Of a stretch of DNA of 64,000 bases, positions 9,385-21,347 are shown in pieces. Source of the DNA: Lithodes maja (lineage: Eukaryota; Arthropoda; Malacostraca; Decapoda; Lithodidae); the NCBI GenBank assembly GCA_037953745.1, contig JBAKBP010000684.1, positions 2,501 to 66,500 of the forward strand, written 5' to 3'. How positions within the stretch are numbered: position 1 is the first letter of the stretch; each line of letters begins with the position of its first letter. The position numbers and the translations under genes are program-made. The notes beneath the pieces were generated by a model. The model saw nothing but the letters and a program-made list of their open reading frames with translations, was not told the origin of the DNA and ran no database searches.

Positions 9385-10260
9385 GACTGTGGGGAAGATG
9401 AGGTTAGCTGTAGGTATGTGCTTGACTGTGGATAAAAGTAGAGAAAAACATAGTGTACTATTACTCGTCAATATGAGGGGTTATGGACACTATTATTTGA
9501 CACGATTTCTTGCTGATCTAGTTGTTCCTGGGAACTGAGTTTTCTATGAAATATAGGCCAAAGAAAGCGGCAGTTCGTAGGGGGAGCTTCGTTATGGTTT
9601 CGTGGTAGATATGCATCGAGACAATGGTAAAAGAGGGTTAGCTATACAATCTCTGGTTGGGGTAATAATTAGAGTTACTGCATAGTTGCTAACCTCTTCA
9701 GTCATTATCTCTGTCTAGGTCTTACAGGAATAATGGTTATATATACAATGGTGTACCCGTGGGTATCATAGTTTCTTATCAATTATGACATGGGGGTTAA
9801 CATATTACTTCTCGGATGGAAGAACATACATAGATTTATGGGGGCGGTTGGTCTTCAGAAACTTAGTCTGGCAAGACAAGGTATTTTAGGGGGTTAACAT
9901 ATTACTTCTCGGATGGAAGAACATACATAGATTTATGGGGGCCGTTGGTCTTCAGAAACTTAGTCTGGCAAGACAAGGTGTAGGACACGAGGGCCAGTGG
10001 ATACGCGAGGTGGGGGAAGGGTCAGCGGTTAATTAAAAGCGATAGGCAGGTGTGGTTTGGAGCTGCTTAGCCCTGCGGGCTTCGGCCTGTCTTAACTGGT
10101 TGGCTTGGTCACCTGGTCCTTTCGTTCTGTGGGCCTTTCCTTCGGGTATTTCTGTTCCCGTTTCCTGGTGGTGTTCGCTCGTGGCTTCCGTGGTGGGCTT
10201 CTCGTTCTGGGGCATTTTAGTTCTGTTGTCGATTATTCCAGTCCCTGACATACCTCATGA
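9385..10260 (-). repeat. Dispersed repeat C, copy 1, main part
   Basis: The reverse complement resembles 39510-40870. It includes an internal tandem duplication: a block starting at GGGTTAACATATTACTTCTC occurs at about 9795-9882 and again at about 9889-9979. The segment is continuous with 589-766 once the gypsy element is removed. The nature of the repeat is unknown; it could be an LTR, an untranslated region or a larger non-autonomous element. Confidence 0.7.
10033..10215 (-). CDS. Small basic conserved ORF in repeat C, copy 1
   Basis: A 60-codon frame beginning MPQNEKPTTEAT and ending with an arginine/lysine-rich tail containing ARRAKQLQ. The copy at 39525-39695 starts at the same ATG and ends at the corresponding stop, although the two differ by several substitutions and one 12-bp in-frame length change. 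I chose the internal ATG at 10213-10215 because similarity to the other copy begins just before it. I do not recognise the family; it may be the end of a larger transposon protein. Confidence 0.5.
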   Translation of the reverse strand: MPQNEKPTTEATSEHHQETGTEIPEGKAHRTKGPGDQANQLRQAEARRAKQLQTTPAYRF

Positions 10261-10900
10261 TATTTGGTATATTACGCTATTTCGCTTTTGTTTTGTCTTT
10301 ATTTGCTTTGTAATAATTATTCTGCAATGCATATTTACTTTCATTCTTAAAAATAGTCAGGAAAGGTTGTCCATATAATGTATATATTTAAAAGTCTGGA
10401 TTGCCCCTTGTCATTTTGTGCCACCACACTTTAATGAGAGTGGGTTATCAGACTTTGGGGTGACACAAAATGCAGCTTTATATATATAGGCTAACGTCTT
10501 ACCACTCAAAAGACGTTATCGGTCTAATATATTCGTTTTCTTTCTTAACGAGTTAAACAGAAAACTAAGTATTATATGGGTTTCTAAAATAAACCTTTAG
10601 GCTATTACTCGATCCACACAACATTATATTTGTATAGCCTACGTGCATTTATCGTTCAGTTGCTGGTCGGGAATCTATGCCTTTGCAATGGCGCCTCCCT
10701 TTTTGTCGTATTATTAATTTAACAGTAAAATGTATTATGTGCTTATTATGTATGTAAGGATGAATTGTAGTTTCCACAGATGATCAGTATTATGTATGTA
10801 ATGCTTACCTATTGAATGATAGCGGGGAATTAAGAAGCAGGCTTATTATGTGAACCCCACCTCCAAAGACTGGTCAACCAATAGCCTATTATCTAGGTTA
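10261..10900. other. Unidentified non-coding stretch
   Basis: No supported gene. A small inverted repeat pairs TCATTTTGTG (about 10408) with CACAAAATG (about 10464). Confidence 0.45.
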
Positions 10901-10903
10901 TTT

Positions 10904-11117
10904 TATTGTGTTTGTTGTATCTGGATTTAAAAGTGGCAATCTTTGGCGCTGTAACCACACTCTCTGGGAGTGCGTTCCACTCGTCTATGACTCTGATAGA
11001 GAACCAATTCCCCTTCAATGTTGTTATCCAATGGTCTGGTTTGTTGAGTTTCAGTGAGTGTCCCCGTAGGTTGTTGTTATTCTTCTGGAAAAATGGGATG
11101 TCCTCAAAACCATGTAG
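10904..11117 (-). pseudogene. C-terminal relic of a non-LTR retrotransposon RT protein
   Basis: The minus strand reads a LINE ORF2 tail: LRGHSLKLNKPDHW followed by the signature FSIRVIDEWNALPESVV and FKSRYNKH. This is the usual end of CR1/jockey/L2-type proteins, where the WN.LP motif precedes the stop. Only about 70 codons remain and nothing upstream is preserved. It is a 5'-truncated insertion or a decayed relic. Confidence 0.75.
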
Positions 11118-12240
11118 AAGATTATAATTATGTTTCTATCATGTCTCGTTTTCTGTGGTCACTAATAGTGCTGCGGCAAATGGAGGTTTTGGAGGTTGGA
11201 TCCCAACCGGAGGTATAACAAAGCACAACCTGTTTTTTCATAAGGAGGTACAGTAGCCTACATCCCCTCTATCAAAAATGGATGGCTGTGGTCGCAACAA
11301 ATGTACGTGTTTATCATAATTATACTGTAGTAATGAGCTTGTTTCCACGGCAACCTACAGACAAAATGCAAAATAAAAAATCAATTTATTGTGCAATATC
11401 TTTGTTAATATTTATGATAGAAACACCATTTATATATCAAATTAAAGCCAAACTATTGTTCTTTATTGTACAAGGTTCAATTTTGTATTTTTCCTATTTT
11501 ACATGGCAATTAACAGTACAAAAATCTAAATACGAACCAAAATTGTCTTTACAATATTTTTACATTACTTAGCCTACAATAAGCCACAATGGCTAAATGT
11601 GGAAGATAACGTTAATTATTTCCTTAAAAGAGGAATCAAAGCTGATAATGTTGATACCAAATTTATGTCGTTTTGTCAAGAAAAAAGAGCGTAATTGTGG
11701 ATTATTTCAAACTTGTGTACCATATTAATTTAAGTAAGGTACACTGTACGCATATCTCCGTGTAAAAACACTGTGATGCAGTGCAGAACTTCCACAGTAA
11801 TATATGTATGATTTTGCTACCATTACAGCCAGAAGTTATATTTCTCACAAGAAAGTTTCTGTCAATGTTCTTACTGTTCACCAAGGTACAAAATTTAATT
11901 CTTTTGAAGACATATGTAGTAACTGGCTAAGGCCCATTAAGAATTTGATCAAACATTGATTCTGGGATAGTTTCTATGCATGAATATAATTATGTTAAAG
12001 TATTTTCAGTGTTGCTGACTGCACAATGGCATCCTTACCCTTACTGAGATGATAAGATGTATTGAACATGAGTCAGAAGTAGACTTATGGGATTAATTAA
12101 ATATGTGTGGAGACTTCACTGATAATACAAAATAAAGAGTGACCCAGGTGAATGTCTGATAACTCAGTTAGGTATAGCCCTAAGTAGGATAATACAAGTC
12201 TACTTTTCTCCTTCTATTGCAAGAGTGACAACTAATTACC
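11118..12240. other. Unidentified AT-rich stretch
   Basis: One 96-codon frame (11282-11572) is open, but it has no recognisable motif and AT-rich composition, so I do not call it a gene. Nothing else is supported. Confidence 0.45.
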
Positions 12241-14499
12241 ATGGACATTGAACCCCCGCCTAAACGCCCAAGGTCAGGACTTCCTGAGTTAAGGACCTGT
12301 GCCCTGTGAATGAAAAAACTTGACGGCCAAAGAGAATTTGTGAAAAATCACATAGCTGAAGGACTGAAGAAAATGTTCAATGCACTTGATATACGAAAGG
12401 ACACTATACATGACAACCTCTTGCCCTACAAAGAAGATATCCTCAGTGGAAAAGCACATAATTATATCATACCACATATCATGTCGGGCATCCTACACCA
12501 GCAAACGCAACTTGAAACATGCTGAGGCATCTGGGTAAAAAAGTTTCACAGACGAGTCTGCTACCACACGTTCTTCTGGACCATTTGATAGTGGAACAGC
12601 ACGTCTGAGAAGAGCAGATTGTTCTCTAGGCAAAACCCCAAGCATTGGAAGGAAAAGTCACTATGTGATTAGGAGGTATGCATTTGACTATGGCTTATTT
12701 GGCTAGCCTTAGTTACATCTTCGGTGATGCAGGGCTCTTTGCTTTGCTGACAGACTCTGATGTGTATGCACACGCTACTGCACGACAAATGCTTCAGGGA
12801 AAGCAATATGCAAGAGGTCTCAGGGGCACCAGGATTGTCCAAGAAGCTCTATTTCGGTGTTTCTATATCTCGATAGAATCTTAGCTAAGACAGCAAGGGA
12901 GAGATTTGTTGGTAGAAGGGCTTGACAGCAAAATTCAAGGGCTAACTGCTGATATTGTTACTAATGACAGAATATCAGCAAGACACTTATCAGAAAAACT
13001 CAAAGTGGAAATGAGTGAAGTGCAAAAGACAATTAAGGAATTCAGAAATACAGGGGAGGCACAGTCGGAAACTTTCTCATTCTGGTGCAAATTCTATGAT
13101 GGAGCTGACATTCTACTTCGGCTGTTGAAGGCAGAAAGGGATGCTGACTTTATGCTTCACATCAATGCTACCCGTGAGACAGTTTCTTGGTTCAATGCTG
13201 CTGGAAAGAGGGTACATGCTAAATATGTACCCACGTACATAGCAGATATGACAATGTTGGAACAAAAGAATCCTGAGACCTACAAGCACCTCTGTGATGG
13301 TGGCTTTGTGGTCCGTAGGTTAGCCAGTCGCAGCTTTAACTGTGTGGCCTCAGATCAAGCTTTAGAACAGACAGTAAACAGGGAAGGGAAGGGCAAGGGT
13401 GGTGTAGTTGGTCTGACCCTCAGAAAAGGTGCGCTTACCCGATGGCTCAAAACTCGGCATGTAACATCAGAATATGCGGAGTCCTTTACATCACTTTTCA
13501 ACAATACAGTCAAGGGAGAGTCAATGCATCCTGAATGCTCAAAATCTAGAGCAGCAAGGGATGAAGCTGATATCTGTAAGGTTATGGACACTACTTCACA
13601 ATGCCAGAATCCGTTTGATCTTGAAACAGTTCCTTCAGAGCTTATCAATATTGCAAAAGGACAAAGGTCATCAAATGTGGTATCAAAAAGCTTGGCAACA
13701 TTTCTTGACACAGGAAAAAGGACTATGGATAATTTCATTCAGACAAGGCTTGTAGAATCAAGTAAAACCAAAAGCTTTTTGGAGTCAGTGAGTACGACAA
13801 AGGCCACTACTTTTGCTGACATGACGAAAAATATTGCAAGTCAGAAGGTGGGTGGAATGAAGGCTGACTCTGATGTACTATTCAGACGACTGTTGGCAGT
13901 CTCAAAACAGAGAGATGTCATTTTGGAAAAGTTCTTGGAGCATGAACTGGCTGTGGTCCCTGCGTCCCTTTTCAATGATGATGGCACCATGAGAAAGACC
14001 ATAAAGTCAGAGTTAGCCAATAAGTTAGAAGCGTCATGTCCCCAGATCCAGACTCTTTCTCCAGGGATGAGAACAGCATACATCATCGATGGCATGGCTT
14101 AACTACAGGGCCTCAATGAGACCCTCTTCAGTACATTCAGAGATATTGGTCTCCTGATAAAGCGACGTCTGAAAAAGCTAATGACTGGAGAACTAGCCAT
14201 AGGTGCCATTGTATTGGTGTTTGATAGATATGACAATCCACTCTCTATAAACCATATGGAAAGACAGCAACGCGGTGAATAACAAAGAGCCAGCCATGTG
14301 ATAACAGACAATCGCCAAGTGCCCAATTACAGGAAAATTTATGAAGAATTCAAGTAATAAAGCTGCTCTAGCTAAATTTGTGTTGGACTACCTTACTGCC
14401 ACCAAACATGATATGCTGGGGGGATGACCAGTTACTGATCCTTGCTGGAGGATTTGATGATGAAGTGGTCAAACTTGTAAGAAACTCCACAACATCTGA
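12241..14499 (+). pseudogene. Decayed conserved ORF of unknown function (family X), 5' part
   Basis: A broken reading frame that starts at ATG 12241 (MDIEPPPKRPR) and passes through frame changes to a 398-codon open segment at 12906-14102. It continues past TAA 14100-14102 in the same frame (FDRYDNPLS, NRQVPNYRK) to LAGGFDDEVV at 14439. Recognisable conserved stretches are FSFWCKFYDGADILLRLL, KYVPTYIADM, SDQALEQTVN and the AGGF block. I recall such blocks from large uncharacterised metazoan protein families that often carry EEADTR near the C-terminus, but I cannot name a function. Stops and frameshifts (for example 14100, 14280, about 14353 and 14424) make it a pseudogene. LINE1 inserted at 14499/14500; the frame resumes at 30544. 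Confidence 0.7.
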
Positions 14500-14529
14500 T
14501 CATCGAGGCAGTGAGAGGGGAGGGGGGGG

Positions 14530-15094
14530 GGAGTCTGCTGCTGTTGCTGCAACAACTGCTGCTACAACTCCTGCTACACGCCGACAACGAAAAAAAGCTA
14601 AGTTCATTGTCGGTGATTCAATGGTTAGGTACCTTGACGGGGCTACTAACACTCATGTTAGTAAAGTTATCTGCCTACCTGGTGCCGGAGTCGGGAGGGT
14701 GGCAGAGAAGATGGATGGTGTCCTAGAAGTTGGTGGGGAGGACCCCATCATCTTCATCAATGCAGGGTCCAATGACATATGGAGATGCAGGACTGAGGAG
14801 TTGCTGACCAAGTACCAGGAAATGCTGGAGAGGATCAAGGAGAAGGGTGGATTTCCTGTGGTACGCAGTATCATGCCAAGAAGAGGGGTACGGAAGGAAT
14901 GGTCCTCCAGGGCTATTGGTGTAAATAGCCGGCTGGAGAAGTACTGCAAGGCAAAGTCAATACCATTCCTAGATAACTGGACCCACTTCTATGGTAAGGA
15001 TGAACTGTATGCCCAGGATGGAGTACATATTTCTCGACTAGGAGTTTCGACCTTAGCCAGCTCACTGGACAAGATTGTTGTGGGGTTTCGTTAA
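14530..15094 (+). CDS. LINE1 ORF1 with SGNH hydrolase (esterase) domain
   Basis: The open frame continues from before the insertion, so its true start is not preserved. Coding similarity begins with an alanine/threonine-rich linker and RRQRKKAKF. The SGNH blocks are visible in order: GDSM (block I, nucleophile serine), NAGSND (block III, Gly/Asn) and DGVHIS (block V, Asp-His). Esterase domains of this kind occur in ORF1 of several CR1-clade LINEs and are thought to act in RNP or lipid interaction. The ORF ends 22 bp before the ATG of ORF2. The catalytic residues look intact although ORF2 is damaged. Confidence 0.82.
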
Positions 15095-15116
15095 AAAACC
15101 TGGGTGTGTAAGTAAA

Positions 15117-16160
15117 ATGCTGTCTCCATATGGAGCAGGTACTTTATGTGACAAACCAGTGAGTAAAATAGAAATAATCAGTCAAGATAGTGCGGATATA
15201 GTGATGTGTAATAGTAGTATCGATAACACTACACATGTAACTGATAGTAAAAATGAGAAAACTGATAGAGTAGAATTTCAGTCTAGAGCTAGTAGTTCAA
15301 CAGGAAATAATAAGTTAGCTAAACTCAATAGAAAGTTAGTTGCAAATAAAAGTAATAGGTTGAGGGTATATTATACAAATTGTAGGAGTTTATGTAACAA
15401 AATGAACGAACTTAGAGCACTCGTTAGCACAGAAAATATAGACATAATAGCGCTAACTGAAACGTGGATTAATACAGAATCTAGGCATCTTTTAGAAGAA
15501 TTTGATATTCCAGGATATAGTTTGTTTAAATATGACCGAACAAGTAGGAGGGGCGGGGGTATAGCAGTGTTTGTCAGGAGTACATTAAAAAGATGTATTA
15601 AATCAGGTATTAGACTAAATAATGATAATGAACGTGTTTGGGTAGAGGTTAACGAAGGTAGTGAGACCATAGTTATTGGAGTTATATATAGACCGCCTAA
15701 TATGAGTAGAAATGGCGGAACATCGTTATGGGAGGAAATTAAAATAGCATCAAGGTTTAGCAATGTGTGCATTATGGGGGATTTTAATTTTCCGAACATT
15801 GATTGGCAGCACCAAATAGGCGACTCCGATTCAGTAGAGTTTATTGAGGTAGTACAAGATAGTTTTTTATTTCAATTCATAGATACGCCGACTAGAGGTA
15901 TTATTATTCTTGATTTAGTTTTCAGTAACAATGAACATATGATAAATAATGTAGAGATTGGTGACCTCCTAGGAAATAGCGATCATAAATCTATTTATTT
16001 TAATATACAATGGACAGGGAATGCTAAAGAGAATACGACACTTATCCCAGATTTCAGAAAAGCCGATTATGGTGGGCTAAGAAGAGACTTAAGGGTGGAC
16101 CCTATTGTTAAGCAATTAAGTCAGGATATGCCAGAGTTAAACTTGCCACCTTACATATAA
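15117..16160 (+). CDS. LINE1 ORF2, APE-like endonuclease part
   Basis: A 347-codon frame from the first ATG after ORF1. The apurinic endonuclease fold is evident: YYTNCRSL near the start of the domain, ALTETW (metal-binding Glu), GGGIAVFV, YRPP, MGDFNFPNIDW (catalytic Asp/Asn) and GNSDHKSIYF (catalytic Asp-His). It nicks target DNA to prime reverse transcription. The frame ends prematurely; coding similarity continues downstream in other frames. Confidence 0.87.
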   Translation: MLSPYGAGTLCDKPVSKIEIISQDSADIVMCNSSIDNTTHVTDSKNEKTDRVEFQSRASSSTGNNKLAKLNRKLVANKSNRLRVYYTNCRSLCNKMNELRALVSTENIDIIALTETWINTESRHLLEEFDIPGYSLFKYDRTSRRGGGIAVFVRSTLKRCIKSGIRLNNDNERVWVEVNEGSETIVIGVIYRPPNMSRNGGTSLWEEIKIASRFSNVCIMGDFNFPNIDWQHQIGDSDSVEFIEVVQDSFLFQFIDTPTRGIIILDLVFSNNEHMINNVEIGDLLGNSDHKSIYFNIQWTGNAKENTTLIPDFRKADYGGLRRDLRVDPIVKQLSQDMPELNLPPYI

Positions 16161-17398
16161 CCAGTTTATTGCTTCACTCGACAATGCTCAAAATAAATAT
16201 ATCCCTAAAAGAAGATTTAGATCGACGCAGAACCAACCAAAATGGATGACTAATAAGCTAATAGATCTTATAGGAAAAAAGAAAGGAATATATAGAAAAA
16301 TAAAGAAAGGCGAAAATCATCTACATATACTGTATACTATCAGACTCTATCAAGACAGGTCAAAAAGGAAATCAGGAAAGCAAAAAGAAATTATGAAATA
16401 AGGATAGCCAGTGACTCAAAAAATAACCCTAAAGCTTTTTACCAACTATATAAATCTAAAGTTAGAGATGTAATAGGCCCCCTACAAACTTCAATAGGAG
16501 AAATAACAGAAAATGATTTAGAAATGTGCAGTACATTAAATAGTCAGTTCCTTTCCGTTTTCACTAATGAAAATTTGGCACAGATTCCAGAAGTCAATAT
16601 GGTATATAGTGATAGTACAGAAAATATGTTAAGTACAGTTAGTATAAGTAGAAATGATGTGCTTAAGGAAATTGACAGACTGAAACCTCAAAAATCACCT
16701 GGTCCTGACGAGGTATATGCTAGAGTATTAAAAGAATGCAGAGATGAGTTAAGTATCATATTAGCATTTTTATTTAACAAGTCATTAGAAACAGGTTTAG
16801 TTCCAGAAGCTTGGAAGCTTGCAAATGTAGTTCCGATCTTCAAAAAAGGTGATAAATCGATAGCATCTAAATTACCGTCCCATTAGTCTCACATCAATCA
16901 TAGGAAAGTTGCTAGAGTCTATTATTGCTAGGAAAATTAGAAGCCACTTAGTAAAATTTAACTTAATAAATTCTTCTCAGCATGGATTCACTCAGGGACG
17001 TTCTTGCCTTACTAATTTGCTTAGCTTTTTCTCAGAGGTATATGAAGCAGTAGATAGTGACAAGTCATATGATATTATATATTTAGATTTCAGTAAAGCT
17101 TTCGACAGAGTCCCTCATGAGAGATTGATGAGAAAGGTTGAGGCACATGGAATAGGAGGGTCGTTGTTGGGATGGATTAGGTCATGGCTAATTGGTAGGA
17201 AACAGAGAGTCAGCATAAATGGTACCAAGTCAGAGTGGGGAGCAGTCAAAAGTGGTGTCCCCCAGGGATCGGTATTAGGTCCCCTGTTGTTTCTTATATA
17301 CATAAATTACCTAGATTTAGGTATAACTAGGAGGATAAGTAAATTCGCAGACAATACTAAAATGGGGTGATCAATTGATTCAGATAGCGATATAGAGT
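16161..17398 (+). pseudogene. LINE1 ORF2, linker and reverse transcriptase, frameshifted
   Basis: Coding similarity continues through at least three frames. 16161-16380 is linker, 16524-16886 holds RT block KSPGPDEV, and 16880-17370 holds NSSQHGFTQGRSC, YLDFSKAFDRVP and SGVPQGSVLGP. A one-base shift occurs near 16873. The catalytic box reads FADN instead of FADD, which should inactivate the polymerase, and a stop follows at 17368-17370. The frame is then cut at 17398 by LINE2a and resumes at 29574. Confidence 0.87.
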
Positions 17399-17617
17399 AC
17401 AAAGGAGTACAAAGGAAATCAAGCAACAACAGATCTAGTGACCCTTCTAGGTTGCTTGTCCTCCAAAACACTGAGGATCAAGTGTCCAAACAGTGGTTTA
17501 GAGTGGGTAAGGGAACATTGGAAAGGGAATTACTGCCCTGGAACTAATGTCCGTGGCAGGATTAGGAAGTTAGTAGAGGACAGATAGGTTAGTAACTGAA
17601 GGGGGGATAAAATAAAG

Positions 17618-19102
17618 TTATTCATATACAAAGGCAGTCAATCGTGGGTTTGATGAGAGATATTTGTCTAGGCGGAGTTTAAATGAATCAACGGTGATGC
17701 AGTCTATAACGTTTAGGGGAAGCCCATTCCACAAGTTGACAACTCGATTGAAGAAGAAATTCTTAGATTCGTGCGAGTTAAAAGATTTTCCAATAATTTT
17801 GCAACCGTTTCCCTGCGTGTAATTAGATTGGTCGATAGTGAAGTACTTACTACAGTTCATATTGTCGATGCCTTTGATGATTTTGAACACTTGAATTAAG
17901 TCACCTCTTAATCTGCGCTGGGTTAAAGGAAATAGATTTAATTCTCTAAGACGCTCTTCGTATGGTGTGTTCTTTAGGCTAGGTATCATTTTGGTAACTC
18001 TACGTTGAACTCGTTCTAGCTTGTTTATATCTTTTTGGTAATAAGGGCACCAGGATTGAACGCAGTATTCCAGAAGAGGGCGGACTAAGGAATTGTAAAG
18101 GGTTAGGATATCTTCTTTGGATTTATGCTCAAATGACCTGCCTATAAAGCCAATTATTTTGTTTGCCTTCTTAACAACTTCTGAACATTGTTGACGCGGT
18201 TTTAGGTTACTCGATATTGTTACTCCCAGATCGGTTTCTCTGTTTACATTCTTAAGCTGAGTGCCATTCATCGAATAGTTTGCTTTCTCATTTAGGTATC
18301 CGACATGTAGTACTTTACATTTATCCGCATTGAAACTCATTTGCCAAATTTGGGCCCAACATGACAATTTATCTAGATTGTGTTGCATATCGTCAACTTG
18401 TTCTTTTGAGAGTACGCTATTTGCAATTTTTGTATCGTCAGCAAATTTTGAGATTGTACAGGTGAGACCCTCATCTATGTCGTCGATGTAAATTAGAAAG
18501 AGAATTGGCCCTAGTACCGATCCCTGGGGTACCCCGCTACTTACATTGGTCCATTTAGATGCCTTCCCGTTTATGACTACCCTTTGCTTTCTGTTGCTGA
18601 GCCAATTTTCTATCCATTTCAACACACCGTCTTGTATTCCATGCGCTTTTAGTTTTAGCAGTAAACGTTTGTGGGGAACTTTGTCAAACGCCTTTTGAAA
18701 ATCAAGGTATATAATATCTACAGCTTTACTCTCATCGTAGAGGTTGAGGATATCGTGGAAGAAGTCTAAGAGGTTTGTTAAACAGGAACGTTTTTTACGA
18801 AAGCCGTGTTGAGTATCTTTAAGTATGTTATTTTCCTCTAAGTGATTTACGAGTCTGTCTCGTATGACCGTTTCTAGCATTTTACATACAACTGAGGTTA
18901 AGCTAATTGGACGATAGTTACTGGGTAGGGATTTGCTGCCTTTTTTGAATATCGGTGTTACGTTGGCTAGCTTCCACTGATCAGGCATAGTTCCAGACTG
19001 CAAGGATTTATTGAATAGTAATGTCAGTGGTTTGGAGAGCTTATCCTTAGCTTCCTTTAGAACTCTAGGCGAGATTGTATCAGGTCCTGGCGTTTTATTT
19101 AC
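17618..19102 (-). pseudogene. LINE2a reverse transcriptase and C-terminus
   Basis: The open frame is 523 codons, but the first ~29 codons lie in the inserted LTR; LINE coding begins at VNKTPGPDTISPRVL. RT blocks follow in order: NYRPISLTSV, QHGFRKKRSC, YLDFQKAFDKVP, SGVPQGSVLGP and the catalytic FADDTKIA, which is intact. The C-terminal part contains the conserved CPYY, LERVQRRVTK and NRVVNLWNGLP motifs and ends at a natural stop. The N-terminal endonuclease lies 9.4 kb away at 28528-29569. This half looks younger than LINE1's RT, which fits its nested position. Confidence 0.88.
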
Positions 19103-20951
19103 TGTTACGAACTGGCACTCGGGTACACAAGGGCTCTCAATCAGGACTCGAATACGGCTCGCTGCCACAACGGAAACACACGAGCCCAACCCCTGAGTAC
19201 TGCCAGCCGAACAAAAAACACCAATACCCTCCAGAGTTCAATCTGCTATAACGGGGTATACAAGAACTCGGTACTAGTGTTCAACAACAGACTAATAAAG
19301 AGACAGGAATTATCTAGTCTGGTCAACAATCAAACAATGAAGTAAGAAACAACAACACAAAATAATAGTGTTGGCCGAAGCCGAAGTAATCCACCCTTGA
19401 CTATGAACTTAAGAAGTCCACCACCCTCTACTTCGGATCGGCACTATTACGTTACGTTAATTAATAGTCCTTAAGCATCGAGCAAGGAATCTTCTGAAAA
19501 AAGTTAGATGCTTCTCAGATGCTCGTAAGAAGTATGTATCGGATTTTGAACAGTAATTCAATAAGCAAAAACACTGGCAATTAAATACTATTAAAGGCTT
19601 AAATTGGCATAAGAATAATTAAAAGAATATGCAATAGTAAATGGCAAACATTAAAAGGAAGTACTCCGCAAATGCAACGGCAATAGCCTACTCGGATTGT
19701 GCTCGTGGGCCACTAATCACTAAAGTAGCCAAGCTTGCAACACATGAAATCAATAGTGCATAAACAATATCTTACATAAGGAAAGCTTCAATACTATTCT
19801 GTATCTACTAATCGAGTAAAGTCTAGCTGGGGTACTGTGGGCAAAAGGTAGCAGTGACTGAGCAAAAACGGCTCGTAGCCTAGCGAAGTCCTCACGACTG
19901 TTTAAAGTATTACGTTAAAACTAACAAGTGCACTTTGAGAAATCCAGATCCCTTGTATCTGGTTTTCTCCCGGCTCCTTGACAAAGTAAAAACAAACTGT
20001 TAATAAAATACAGGGTGGTTAGGCTCTTGCCCTCACGCACTGTAAATTATTAACTCAACACAGTCAGCCGCGAAGACAACCTAGGCTTCACTGAACCAAA
20101 ACGAGTATGAAGGTTTATCGCTTAACCACTGCATCAAACAACAACTCGTAACACAGAAAAGCCTTACCCCAGTCTAGCATTACCTAGACTAGCAGAAAAC
20201 AGGAATAATAATAATAACACACAGGGAAATGCATATACAAGTGCAACAAACATAATCAATCCTATTCTAAGTCAACCCTTCCAAAATAGGCTATCAAATA
20301 GGCAAGTATCTCGTGAGAACTCAAGCGATAATACGTTGGCTGACTAGCTCTGCACCAACGGGACCATGGAAGTTAAACAGGGCAGGGAAAAGAGGAAATA
20401 AGAATGTAAGGTAGTAGAGAAAGTTCCCATCAGTCAGAAGAATATAAATAGTTAGCAAGGGAAATGAGAAGTCGCTCTGCCTAATGAGTTCTGATGAAAA
20501 AATGGCTAGACTTCCCTTTTATACCCGGCCCTCTAGTGAGCCCAACGTGAACTACTAAGGACCGCCCACTGACAACCATTACGTAATTTCTCTCTCTCCT
20601 CTGGGATACACAAAGGCTCCCCCTAGCACTGAGGGAGGGAGGAGTGCTAGTGAGTTAGGCCTACCTCCTGCCTGGCGTACCCACTGACACCTAACTGTGG
20701 CTGTTTCTCTTCCCATCATTACAAATAAGTTTTACACACAATACTTATAACTAATGATATAAAATAGAACTCGTTGACTCAGATGAAAACAAAATACATA
20801 TTCATAATACTTATAGTACAACGGCTCACATGAACTGAGTTAGGAAACTCTACATAGACTACAGCCAAAGTTCCTGCCCTGACAATCCTAACGAGAGTGG
20901 GGCATGACTAGGCGTTCTGTACAGCATGCTCACACGTGGACATGCGTCACA
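19103..20951 (-). repeat. 3' LTR of the Gmr1-like element
   Basis: An 1849-bp copy of the LTR also found at 26674-28523 and as a solo LTR at 54279-56127. The minus strand carries a TATAAAA box at 20517-20523, within a GGGTATAAAAGGG context. Confidence 0.93.
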
Positions 20952-20962
20952 CCTCCCCCAAG
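20952..20962 (-). promoter_or_regulatory. Polypurine tract of the Gmr1-like element
   Basis: On the minus strand CTTGGGGGAGG abuts the 3' LTR, the expected plus-strand primer. The same tract occurs in element D at 57639-57649. Confidence 0.8.
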
Positions 20963-21347
20963 ATTTTACTCGCTCAACCCTGAGCTAAAATCTGACAAAC
21001 ACAGAACCCCATCAAGCCCCTCACACCCAGCGACCGCATGGCACTAAAACAAAGCTGAGTTTATCACCAAAACACATCTTATTATTAAAAAAAAAAATCA
21101 CATTTTATAACTCCTCCCAACAATAGCAAAAAGACACAATATCATGCTCCCAGAGCGAGCTTACAGCAGCTCAGCCGTTTGATAGTTCGTGGACTACTCA
21201 AACTCTATAGGCTATGACCAACTTATACGATTACCTATATCAAAAGAAAGAGTTTTTATATGATTTTTATGTTTTAATATGTTTTTCCCGGCTGCACTAT
21301 AAGGGCAGCCTATTTTCCTCCACTCAAACCCACACACCTGTGATAGC
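20963..21347. other. 3' untranslated region of the Gmr1-like element
   Basis: Between the RNase H stop and the polypurine tract. It has no ORF. A similar block (around AAGAGTTTTTAT) precedes the 3' LTRs of elements D and E. Confidence 0.65.

Noticed and set aside
10052..10378. A 108-codon plus-strand frame as a membrane protein
   Set aside because: It is antisense to the conserved small ORF and not preserved in the second copy of repeat C.
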